A stretch of 10,949 nt of DNA from Euryarchaeota archaeon TMED132 (GCA_002172355.2 NHGH02000027.1:3523-14471), one strand, 5' to 3'. Counted from the first letter of the stretch, positions 1 to 6,802 are shown. Program-made: numbers and translations. Notes: generated by a model from the letters alone, not told the origin.

Positions 1-956
1 ACAACACCGGTTTCAGACCATCCAAAATTATCAGTAAATTCATTTGTATCATGGACATGAACATCGGTTGGTTGAGTACGCATGGCTTCTAGTTCATCAT
101 AATCCTTGATGGTAAGCAGTCCTTTAGCATCCCAGAAACCTTTGTCATAAACATCCCATGTTGCAACACTGGCAGCAGTGGATATAATCAATGCTCCAAC
201 AATAATTTGTTTAGCATGCCTTGGAGTAAATCCTGAACCCCATGCTTTGGAGAGTATGCCTCTGGCTACAAAGTAGATACAAATCCATAGCAGCACCCCC
301 GTCATTAGCCAGGGTATCGCGTTGAATGCTTCGGCTATCCATGGTTCCCGAGTTCCACAGAGCAAATCTCCATGGCTGTCTAATTTACAATAATCAGACC
401 GATTTTTATGGTATAATTCCAAGAAAATATTGATTGAGAATACAGAGATAAACCATATGTGAGCAAGATAAACTGCACCGGCAGAAGCAAACCATGGGTC
501 TTCAACAGGTCGCTTTTCTCTTCCTCCAAGGAATGGAGGTAAGATAAGAATTGCTATAGGGATACCAGTTAGAGCAGCGCCCCACCAAGCAGCATTCCAT
601 GGGAATACAGGCTGACCAACTATTTCACCAACAAAACCAGTTGGAACTAAGAATTGAGGTAAATATTCACCCCATCTTAAGTACCCGTATGAAAATAATA
701 CATACCAATCAGGGAAAACGAAACCAGCTTGTGCATATGGGTCAGCAGCACCGTGAAGTGGTGGCGGGATTAACCAAGCATAATACAATAAAACCGCAAA
801 CATGAATGCGAAAATCAACAGATCTCTTAGAACTTCATGTGGCCAAAAGCCATGTCCTAATCGAGTTCTCTTTCTCTTTTCACCTACAGTTTGTAATTTC
901 TCTTTCTCTTCCATGTAAGAAGATGCAACACGACCTAGATTCTCTACAATTCCCAT
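1..956 (-). CDS. cytochrome b C-terminal (subunit IV-like) protein, partial at 3' end
   Basis: This is the C-terminal half of a split cytochrome b, forming part of the quinol-oxidation (Qo) site of a membrane bc-type complex. Reading leftward from ATG at 954-956 the frame stays open for 318 codons to the window edge, so the gene is truncated by the window. A strong Shine-Dalgarno (GGAGGG, 962-967) precedes the start. Residues 82-85 read PDWY, the counterpart of the PEWY Qo motif. Membrane segments lie at about 43-62, 122-143, 157-180, 213-235 and 250-266, which is five rather than the three of plastid subunit IV. After the last helix a polar tail with His300 and His302 is predicted on the outer face. 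Cys190 and Cys200 sit in the predicted outer loop after the third helix and could form a disulfide. It starts 15 nt after the cytochrome b6-like gene in the same operon. Family assignment is firm; the true length is unknown. Confidence 0.88.
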   Translation of the reverse strand, partial: MGIVENLGRVASSYMEEKEKLQTVGEKRKRTRLGHGFWPHEVLRDLLIFAFMFAVLLYYAWLIPPPLHGAADPYAQAGFVFPDWYVLFSYGYLRWGEYLPQFLVPTGFVGEIVGQPVFPWNAAWWGAALTGIPIAILILPPFLGGREKRPVEDPWFASAGAVYLAHIWFISVFSINIFLELYHKNRSDYCKLDSHGDLLCGTREPWIAEAFNAIPWLMTGVLLWICIYFVARGILSKAWGSGFTPRHAKQIIVGALIISTAASVATWDVYDKGFWDAKGLLTIKDYDELEAMRTQPTDVHVHDTNEFTDNFGWSETGV

Positions 957-971
957 AATATCCCTCCTTGA

Positions 972-1838
972 TCAATGCGGCTCCGCGATTCCTTGAACCC
1001 ATACGATAAACAAGTGAACAATAATTAGTCCAGTTACAATTACTGGTAAGATAAAGACGTGAATGAAATACATTCTTGTAACTGTTCTGGAGGTTAGTGA
1101 AGAGCCACCAAATAGTAGAGTTGCGATGTACTTTCCAACAAGAGGGCTGGAGTTTGCTAGGTTTATTCCAATAACTGCAGCACCATATGCAAGTGAATCC
1201 CAAGGTAATAGATAGCCAGAGTATCCAAACACGATTGTCAATGCCATCAAAGCAACTCCAATCAACCAATTAAGTTCTCTTGGGTTCCTGTATGCTCCAG
1301 TGAAATATACTCTACACATGTGTAAAAATACGCTGGCAACCATGAAGTGAGTACCCCAGTGATGAACTGCTCTGATTATATATCCAAACGGAAGTTCAGT
1401 CATGATATATTGCATACTAAGATAGGCAGGCGAGGGAATTCCTTCTCCACCAGGAACGTAGTATATTCCTAATACAGTTCCAGTGATTACCAGAATAATG
1501 AATGAAAGGAATGAGATTCCACCAAGACAGTATAGCGGGTACCAATACCAAATGATTCTCAACTTATACTTCTCTGCGTGCGTAAGTGGCATCTGTCTGT
1601 GCATGTTGTAGTAAGCACCTTTTGACATATTCCAATAATCTTGAATTCTAAACCGTGTATCTAGCCAAGAGAAAACCCACAGGAATGATCTTTCAGCAAA
1701 ACCCATCTTTCCACTTGATTCAACAGCACGTAGAATTTCTCTACGAGGCATTTCATCATTTTCCTTCCTTAGAGTGAATGCGATTAACACAATCACGAAA
1801 GCGATAAAGAACCAAAGAATCCAAAACATCGTTGTCAT
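972..1838 (-). CDS. cytochrome b6-type N-terminal cytochrome b subunit
   Basis: This 288-residue membrane protein carries the two b hemes of a bc complex and passes electrons across the membrane from quinol. His159/His173 in one helix and His260/His275 in another are the four heme ligands. Their spacings (14 and 15 positions) match cytochrome b6 rather than mitochondrial cytochrome b. The stretch PLYCLGGIS (101-109) aligns with the b6 segment whose Cys holds the extra heme c(i)/c(n); here that Cys is 104. The segments YIMTE (144-148), NPRELNW (185-191) and LLPWD (210-214) are also b6-like. An additional N-terminal helix (about 4-22) and a roughly 70-residue linker precede the b6 core and are not part of standard b6. 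The ribosome site GAGGTGAT (1842-1849) overlaps the stop of the Rieske gene, so translation of the two is probably coupled. Confidence 0.95.
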   Translation of the reverse strand: MTTMFWILWFFIAFVIVLIAFTLRKENDEMPRREILRAVESSGKMGFAERSFLWVFSWLDTRFRIQDYWNMSKGAYYNMHRQMPLTHAEKYKLRIIWYWYPLYCLGGISFLSFIILVITGTVLGIYYVPGGEGIPSPAYLSMQYIMTELPFGYIIRAVHHWGTHFMVASVFLHMCRVYFTGAYRNPRELNWLIGVALMALTIVFGYSGYLLPWDSLAYGAAVIGINLANSSPLVGKYIATLLFGGSSLTSRTVTRMYFIHVFILPVIVTGLIIVHLFIVWVQGIAEPH

Positions 1839-1847
1839 AAAATCACC

Positions 1848-2696
1848 TCAATCACAATATGTGTACCAATCGATGTAGTCTGTAATGCCCTCTATGACAT
1901 CTCCATTAAGTTGAATCGGAATTAAAGGAAGCCCTACAGGCGCAGGTCCACCTGCTCTACGAATTCCAGCATAACTGAATGTAGCTCCAGAAGAACGGTT
2001 TCTGTTTGAATTCATCTCAAGAGCCGTTGGGTCGAAACGGGAAGAGTGGCAAATACAGAACAACTTGGTTCCACCACCATCTCCTCCTCCCGGAGTCCAT
2101 GAATCGTCTGTATAGGAGTTAGAAACCAATTGCCATCCAGGAATACAACACAAGTGAGTACATCTTCCAAAAATCATAACAAGATTATCGGAAGGGAAAA
2201 TTCTTGGGTCAACGTCACTCAAATCTTCAAAGTGGCCAATTCTCTTTCCGGTTTCGTCGTAACCTTCCATAAATTGGAATCTGGCCTTGCCGTTAAACAC
2301 CGGAGTATCTTTGTTTTTGGCGTGGTCAACATATGTTACTACAACTGGTACCCCATTCCAAATTCCAGCCGCACCTGATGTTCCTGTGCTGGATTTTGCA
2401 GCCTCGTTAACGAAATCAGTACGAGTCATTGGTTGTTCATGCTTGGCACCATACCATGCTTCATCTTCTCTGCCCTTGGCCCAAAATACAACTCCTAAAT
2501 CACCAGAAACGCCTCCACCAGGTGGGAGTAGAATCGCGGAAAATCCTAGAACTCCAAGAGATGCAGCAAGAACTCCAGTCGCTGTATTAAATCCGTATTT
2601 TAGGAATTGTCTACGATTGATGGAAGTGCTAGATGAACCGGATGCTCCACCTGCCAAAGTTGCTGGGTCTACTTTTAGGTCATATTCTCTAGACAT
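1848..2696 (-). CDS. Rieske [2Fe-2S] protein of the cytochrome b complex
   Basis: This is the Rieske iron-sulfur subunit, which takes the first electron from quinol at the Qo site. I start it at ATG 2694-2696 (282 residues), because GGTGAG (2701-2706) sits just upstream; an in-frame start nine codons earlier lies inside the preceding gene. NRRQFLK (27-33) followed by a hydrophobic helix (about 38-57) is a twin-arginine signal-anchor, so the folded cluster domain would be exported by Tat. Cluster box 1 is CTHLCC (179-184) and box 2 is CICHSS (214-219). By family analogy Cys179, His181, Cys214 and His217 bind the cluster, and Cys184-Cys216 form the disulfide. The residue matching the conserved Gly of box 1 is an extra Cys (183). 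The usual Tyr two residues after the Ser is Phe221, a change that lowers redox potential in studied Rieske proteins. The roughly 29-residue loop between boxes is Gly-rich. Confidence 0.95.
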   Translation of the reverse strand: MSREYDLKVDPATLAGGASGSSSTSINRRQFLKYGFNTATGVLAASLGVLGFSAILLPPGGGVSGDLGVVFWAKGREDEAWYGAKHEQPMTRTDFVNEAAKSSTGTSGAAGIWNGVPVVVTYVDHAKNKDTPVFNGKARFQFMEGYDETGKRIGHFEDLSDVDPRIFPSDNLVMIFGRCTHLCCIPGWQLVSNSYTDDSWTPGGGDGGGTKLFCICHSSRFDPTALEMNSNRNRSSGATFSYAGIRRAGGPAPVGLPLIPIQLNGDVIEGITDYIDWYTYCD

Positions 2697-2700
2697 GATG

Positions 2701-2706
2701 CTCACC
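2701..2706 (-). promoter_or_regulatory. Shine-Dalgarno deciding the Rieske gene start
   Basis: GGTGAG read on the minus strand lies 4 nt before the ATG at 2694-2696 and overlaps the stop codon (2702-2704) of the upstream gene. It supports the shorter start for the Rieske protein over the in-frame start at 2721-2723. Confidence 0.65.
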
Positions 2707-3145
2707 ACTTGTACTCCTTCCAATCTTTCTGATGTTCTGGTATGAATTTGTTAATGGCGTTCTTTACAATGATAGTATCAGGTAAGATGAACTTAAGATA
2801 TACAAGGCCCATGAAAATCAAGGTTGTAATCCCCATTGCCAAATGGAATGATAATTGCCTTTGGTCCCAATCTTTGGCCAGACCATAGATTAGAGAAAAT
2901 ATCCAATAACATGCCCAAAAGATTCCCCAAACGAAAAAGAACATAGTGAGGTAAGAACCACCCGAAGGTGCTAATGTTGCACTGACAACGGCTCCCATAT
3001 CAGCTTCTTCGAAAACACCTTTTTCTATCGCAGATTCTAATTGTTCTTCGGTGAGTGTAGCATCTTCTAAAGCCAATCGAGCATCCTCTACGCTGACCTT
3101 TCCTTTTGCTACATCACGAAGTAAATTGGTAATCATATCGTCCAT
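2702..3145 (-). CDS. small two-helix membrane protein of the bc operon, function unknown
   Basis: I do not recognise this 147-residue protein. The N-terminal part (about 1-48) is soluble and predicted helical. Residues 5-27 have the look of a short SHOCT-like helical hairpin (LLRDVAKGKVS...EDARLAL), a weak resemblance only. Two hydrophobic helices follow at about 65-89 and 100-121, then a charged, aromatic-ending tail (EHQKDWKEYKW). It sits between the secreted beta-domain protein and the Rieske gene with no spare bases, so it is very likely co-translated with them and may be an accessory subunit or assembly factor of the complex. The ATG at 3143-3145 overlaps the upstream stop as TGATG and follows GAGGTGAT (3151-3158) at a good distance. 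A GTG one codon earlier is too close to that site. Confidence 0.8.
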   Translation of the reverse strand: MDDMITNLLRDVAKGKVSVEDARLALEDATLTEEQLESAIEKGVFEEADMGAVVSATLAPSGGSYLTMFFFVWGIFWACYWIFSLIYGLAKDWDQRQLSFHLAMGITTLIFMGLVYLKFILPDTIIVKNAINKFIPEHQKDWKEYKW

Positions 3146-3969
3146 CACTGATCACCTCTTCTTCTTATTTTATATCTCAATCTAAGTTGGTTACTTCGTC
3201 CCTTGTAAGAGGTTGAGAAACTATATCTTAGCATTAATCCAGCGAATAGAATTACAGCAAGAACTGCTCCAAAACCAAGTAGACCCAGAACGTGCGCTCT
3301 AAATTCTGCACCCATGTGTTTTAGGTCAACTCCTGTTTCTTCAGGCACAGGCGGGCTGACATTACCATCACCAGCAAATAGAGTTCTCTTTCCAAGTGCT
3401 GTAGTTGAATCACCGCCTTCTTGCATTGAGAATAGAAGTTGATTCCACTTATCGTCATCTCCTGGACCTTGGTCACCATTAACCGAGTTGCCGGTGATCC
3501 AGAAATTAACAGCACCATTATCTGTTGCTGGTGCGACCCATGTCAATACCCAAGCACGGTCAGAAACTCCTGCGCTGTCTCCGGTGTGAGTCAAAGTCAT
3601 AACATCATCTTCCCAGTTTTGAGATGTGTCTCCTGATAATTCGCCAGCACTAACTCTCATCGAGAACCCAGCAGTGTAAGGAGATGCTGCTGGTGGTCCA
3701 CCAATGATTTGAAGAGTCATTTCATAAGACTCTCCAGCAATCCATGAATACGGAACATCATCAAGAATTATCTGAACAGTGTTGTCAGCAACAGCATTGT
3801 GGCAAAGACATCCCTCTTTTGCAACATCGTTGATAGTACTTCCATCTTGGGAGTTTATTTGCTCTCCGCCAATGCCCAAATGAGAAGAAGAAACTATACT
3901 TGGGGCAAGCAAAAATATCGATAGAGTCATTATCAATACGACACGTATTGAAAAAGGCTTGCGCAACAT
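3145..3969 (-). CDS. secreted, C-terminally anchored beta-domain protein with CLCH motif (Reeler-like)
   Basis: First gene of the bc operon, 274 residues from ATG 3967-3969. I chose this start because it gives a clean signal peptide (positive MLRK, hydrophobic core about 9-26); the frame extends upstream only to a TTG. After the signal comes EGCLCHN (52-58), then a beta-rich domain (about 63-185) with AGFSMRVSAGEL (100-111), LTHTG (126-130), LTWVAPATDNGAVNFWITGN (142-161) and a polar end. This layout resembles Reeler or 'choice-of-anchor V' type domains, which often begin with a Cys-x-x-Cys-His element. Here the spacing is Cys54-x-Cys56-His57, one residue short of a heme c site. A C-terminal helix (about 225-247) followed by an Arg/Lys-rich tail would anchor it with the domain outside. 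A role as redox partner or subunit of the complex is inference from operon position only. Confidence 0.7.
   Translation of the reverse strand: MLRKPFSIRVVLIMTLSIFLLAPSIVSSSHLGIGGEQINSQDGSTINDVAKEGCLCHNAVADNTVQIILDDVPYSWIAGESYEMTLQIIGGPPAASPYTAGFSMRVSAGELSGDTSQNWEDDVMTLTHTGDSAGVSDRAWVLTWVAPATDNGAVNFWITGNSVNGDQGPGDDDKWNQLLFSMQEGGDSTTALGKRTLFAGDGNVSPPVPEETGVDLKHMGAEFRAHVLGLLGFGAVLAVILFAGLMLRYSFSTSYKGRSNQLRLRYKIRRRGDQ
3151..3158 (-). promoter_or_regulatory. Shine-Dalgarno GAGGTGAT of the small membrane protein
   Basis: GAGGTGAT on the minus strand is exactly complementary to the AUCACCUC end of 16S rRNA. It lies within the 3' end of the upstream coding region, 5 nt before ATG 3143-3145, and supports that ATG over the adjacent GTG. 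Confidence 0.7.
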
Positions 3970-4074
3970 TGACACACCCAAGTAATCTTTCCACTCGTAT
4001 GAACTCTTTAAACATTGTCGAAACAAATAACAAAATTCTTTCGCAGTATAGCGTTTTTTATTTATCGAAAATAA

Positions 4075-4085
4075 GGTTTATAAGG
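4075..4085 (-). promoter_or_regulatory. candidate TATA box for the bc operon
   Basis: On the minus strand this reads CCTTATAAACC, a good archaeal box A, about 105 bp upstream of the first operon gene. With the usual 25-30 bp offset, transcription would start near 4050 and leave a leader of about 80 nt. The core is nearly symmetrical, so rightward use is also possible. Assigned from motif and position only. Confidence 0.5.
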
Positions 4086-4097
4086 GTGCGATTTTGG

Positions 4098-4120
4098 CTT
4101 TTAAATGGACTTTAAACTAT
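4098..4120 (+). promoter_or_regulatory. candidate rightward TATA-like elements for the TPR gene
   Basis: Two AT-rich elements, CTTTTAAAT (4098-4106) and TTTAAACTAT (4111-4120), lie upstream of the TPR gene. Either would put a transcription start at about 4128-4148, giving a short leader or a leaderless message, which fits the absence of a Shine-Dalgarno at that gene. Confidence 0.35.
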
Positions 4121-4169
4121 CCTCTTGGATGGATTGAAATGTAAAGTCATTATGGGCTGTTTGAGTCTC

Positions 4170-4466
4170 ATGGATACACCGTTTGATAATACCTATGATT
4201 TGACTTTAGAACAACTCGAAAATTTAGATTTGGCTGAAGACATGATGCTGAGAAATAATCTTGGTGCTGCTGAGAAGTTGTTGCTTGAAATGTTAAGTGA
4301 AGATGAAGAATGTATTCCAGTTCTTTCCAATCTAGGTCACCTCTATGGCAGGCATCTTTCGGAATTTGAAACAGCCATCGAGTACTATAATCGAGTTTTA
4401 GAATTAGAACCGGATAATGCTTGGGCGAGAGACGCCAGAAGAAGATATCTGCGCTATGTTGAATGA
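4170..4466 (+). CDS. small TPR-repeat protein
   Basis: A 98-residue soluble, acidic protein made largely of tetratricopeptide-type helical pairs. Residues about 22-40 (AEDMMLRNNLGAAEKLLLEM) form one TPR-like unit. The next (about 47-80) is clearer: PVLSNLGHLYGRHLSEFETA followed by YYNRVLELEPDNAWA, with the LEPDNAWA ending typical of TPRs. No signal peptide or membrane helix is seen. TPRs bind partner proteins, and the adjacent downstream gene on the same strand is an FtsZ-like GTPase (21-nt gap), so a physical partnership is a fair guess. The start is uncertain: ATG 4170 begins the clearly protein-like part, but ATG 4152 and TTG 4125 are in frame and none has a good ribosome site. Confidence 0.75.
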   Translation: MDTPFDNTYDLTLEQLENLDLAEDMMLRNNLGAAEKLLLEMLSEDEECIPVLSNLGHLYGRHLSEFETAIEYYNRVLELEPDNAWARDARRRYLRYVE

Positions 4467-4487
4467 AATCAACGCTAAAGTTCATTG

Positions 4488-5429
4488 ATGTTCGCTAAAA
4501 CCCTGTGTTTGATGGAGTCATCTCAAATCCTTATTGCCGGCGTTGGTAGTTTGGGTTGTTCTTGGGCTAAAGGGGCTTGGAAACGCTCTGATGGAGGCGC
4601 CGATATACTACTTATCGATGCTGATGATTCAAGTTTTGAGGATTGCTCAGATGCCCGAATATTACGTTTGGGTACAGCAGTTGATAAACTTGGATGTGCA
4701 GCACTTCCGCCACTTGCAGAACAAAGGATGAGGAGTTCTTCCACCATAGTTCGCAAAATTTTGGAGCCAGTGGAATTGGTTCTATTGTTGACAGGGATGG
4801 GCGGCGGAACTGGCACCGGTGCAGCCCATGAATTTGCACGTCAAGCACGCCAGTCCGGTGCCATAGTTATCGCAGTAGCAGCATTACCTTTTGACATTCA
4901 AGAAACTCGAAGAAAGATCGCAGATGAAGGAATCGAACGACTTCAAAAAATCGCCCATGTCACAGTAAGGCTTTCACTTGAAAGATTGGTCAGACAGGCC
5001 AGAGAAAAGGGGCGCTCTTGGCAGATGGGTGCTGAATGGGTAGAAGATTTGGTAGATGGCTTGGTTAGAACTCTACTTCGAATGGGTTTGATAAATTTGG
5101 ATTTGATGGATTTGCGCGCAATTGTCGAACAAGAGGGTAATGCCACCTTACTAGTTGGGGTTGGAGACCCTAATGACCCTAAAGGGATTTTACATTCTGC
5201 GATGATGGCTCCTTTAGCGGCTTTAGATGTTGGAGGGGCAAAGGGTTGTCTCATTCAAATTGAAGGCGGTCTGGGTATGACCTTGAATCAAGTGGACTCT
5301 GTAGCACAGTTGTTCACCGAAGCATTAGACCGTGATGCACAAGTTATTCTTGGCGCTAGGGTAAGTGAGGATTTAGCTAACACCATGCGTGTAGTTACTC
5401 TATTGTCGGGAATTAAATCTGAAGACTAA
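4488..5429 (+). CDS. divergent FtsZ/tubulin-superfamily GTPase
   Basis: A 313-residue cytosolic member of the FtsZ/tubulin superfamily. The N-terminal nucleotide loop is GVGSLGCSW (18-26) in place of the usual GVGGGGxN. The signature loop MGGGTGTGAA (104-113) is intact. ALPFDIQETR (132-141) matches the FtsZ PFxxEGxxR segment. The catalytic T7 loop is GLINLDLMDLRAI (200-212), with the N-x-D-x-x-D residues (203, 205, 208) that complete the neighbour's GTPase site, so self-assembly with hydrolysis is plausible. However, the IPND segment that contacts guanine in FtsZ reads RLSLERL here (161-167). The protein ends soon after the C-terminal domain with no long linker or terminal peptide for SepF/FtsA-type anchors. 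It is therefore probably a paralogue rather than the main division FtsZ. The start may be ATG 4488 or ATG 4512; neither has a Shine-Dalgarno. Confidence 0.85.
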   Translation: MFAKTLCLMESSQILIAGVGSLGCSWAKGAWKRSDGGADILLIDADDSSFEDCSDARILRLGTAVDKLGCAALPPLAEQRMRSSSTIVRKILEPVELVLLLTGMGGGTGTGAAHEFARQARQSGAIVIAVAALPFDIQETRRKIADEGIERLQKIAHVTVRLSLERLVRQAREKGRSWQMGAEWVEDLVDGLVRTLLRMGLINLDLMDLRAIVEQEGNATLLVGVGDPNDPKGILHSAMMAPLAALDVGGAKGCLIQIEGGLGMTLNQVDSVAQLFTEALDRDAQVILGARVSEDLANTMRVVTLLSGIKSED

Positions 5430-6802
5430 TCCAACTCAATGGTCTCTTCCCATTCGACATCAGTACTGATTGTTTTGTCATCATTTTCTTTGTCCCAGTC
5501 CACATCTGAGTCCTCTTGCCAATCCCCATCTTCAGAGTCATCAATATCTATTTCAATCTCGGTAACGGTTTCTTCTATGTCCGATTCATCATCCTCGGTT
5601 TCTTCAGTTTTTACTTCAATATTGGCTGCAAGTCTCCTCATGAGAACACCATCATCATGTTTTGAGAAGACATTGAGGAGAACCTTTCTGTAAACATATA
5701 TCACGGTGATGACCACTACGCTGTGTCCAATTGTCATAACGGTTGTAATCTCATCAAAAACATTGGTCAACATAGCGACGCTTCCTGCATATGCATAGCC
5801 AAAGGCGAGTCCCCAAGGCAGGGAATTTTGCTCATCTAATAATTTGAATTTTGTAGCGTATCCTTTAGATGTTAGCGACCATATTGCCATAAAAACAGTA
5901 AATATCATTAGAAGTAATTCTTCAATAAATATCTCTATCGAATTTGGAGACATGAAGTTCTGCCTCCAGATTGTTAAAATATGCCATGATAAAAAGATAT
6001 GACAAATCAAAGTCCATCTATTAGAAAACGAGTTAAGACTTTGATTATTTTCTCCAAGCGACCTTAACTTCCATGTCCAAGCGCTGGTTGAGACGAATAG
6101 TAGAATTATCAAAAGCAAGTAAACCCAGTTGCTAAATATGATCTCCAGCGGTGAAGATGAAGGTTCCTTGAAGAATTGAAATATACTAACTGCTAATATC
6201 GAAAAACCCATCAAAACAAGTCCATTAAAAGCAGTCGAAACCTTCAGGTTTGAAATGGCACCTTTTTTCTTGGTCTTATTGGCAGATAATGATGATGCCC
6301 AGGTACTGAAAGAGATTCCTTGAATAATCGCCCAAAGTACGAATAAGGAACCTAAAAACACGGGAATTAAGTCATATACTTGTGGAATTAAGCCATTTTC
6401 TCCAAATAAGGTGATTATCAAAATAGTAGATGCTAAAGATACGCTAAGAGGGAATATACAGATCTTGAATTTTTTAATGAATTTCATAGCCTTGCTATCA
6501 CCTTCATTATCGTTTTCCGGTCGAGCAATAGTCCAATTCCTGATTCTTTCATTTTTAGAGCCTATTGCAGTTATGGAATACCCCATGCTCAAACTTATAA
6601 AAATGACCGAAGTAATGTTAGTAAGTGAATCACTACTTGCAAGAATATGGAGTATTATCGCCAGTATTGAAATCATAACTATATGCGGCATAGTTTTTGG
6701 TGAAAGCAAGGTTTTCAATAGTTTCCAAAGAGAGGTTTCAACATTCTTCAGAGATTCCAATTCTGGATTGGATTCACTTTCATGCAAACTCTCCTCCTCC
6801 AT
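5426..6802 (-). CDS. polytopic membrane protein with acidic C-terminal tail, function unknown
   Basis: I do not recognise this protein (458 residues from ATG 6800-6802; a GTG six codons earlier is also in frame). A short acidic N-terminus (about 1-30) leads into roughly ten hydrophobic helices at about 39-56, 61-80, 114-133, 144-169, 190-209, 224-243, 262-280, 291-311, 329-347 and 356-375. The loops contain basic stretches such as NKTKKKG. The last 63 residues contain 32 Asp/Glu and only five Lys, with several Trp set among them, making a strongly acidic, probably disordered tail. No catalytic or transport motif is visible. The tail could bind metal ions or basic partners, but that is speculation. 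The stop codon overlaps the convergent stop of the FtsZ-like gene, and the gene diverges from the Pop5-like gene across about 85 bp. Confidence 0.8.
   Translation of the reverse strand: MEEESLHESESNPELESLKNVETSLWKLLKTLLSPKTMPHIVMISILAIILHILASSDSLTNITSVIFISLSMGYSITAIGSKNERIRNWTIARPENDNEGDSKAMKFIKKFKICIFPLSVSLASTILIITLFGENGLIPQVYDLIPVFLGSLFVLWAIIQGISFSTWASSLSANKTKKKGAISNLKVSTAFNGLVLMGFSILAVSIFQFFKEPSSSPLEIIFSNWVYLLLIILLFVSTSAWTWKLRSLGENNQSLNSFSNRWTLICHIFLSWHILTIWRQNFMSPNSIEIFIEELLLMIFTVFMAIWSLTSKGYATKFKLLDEQNSLPWGLAFGYAYAGSVAMLTNVFDEITTVMTIGHSVVVITVIYVYRKVLLNVFSKHDDGVLMRRLAANIEVKTEETEDDESDIEETVTEIEIDIDDSEDGDWQEDSDVDWDKENDDKTISTDVEWEETIELD

Noticed and set aside
880-1269. Open frame of 129 codons on the minus strand overlapping the cytochrome b genes
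   Set aside because: It is a shifted-frame shadow across the junction of the b6-like and subunit-IV-like genes, both of which have clear family motifs and ribosome sites.
2721-2723. Longer Rieske start nine codons upstream
   Set aside because: It has no ribosome site and lies inside the preceding gene, whereas the ATG at 2694-2696 follows GGTGAG.
2287-2745. 152-codon plus-strand frame
   Set aside because: It is antisense to the Rieske gene, Pro-rich with no recognisable motif and no ribosome site.
3795-3812. CLCH as a canonical heme c attachment site
   Set aside because: Spacing is Cys-x-Cys-His, one residue short of CXXCH, so I do not call the protein a cytochrome c.
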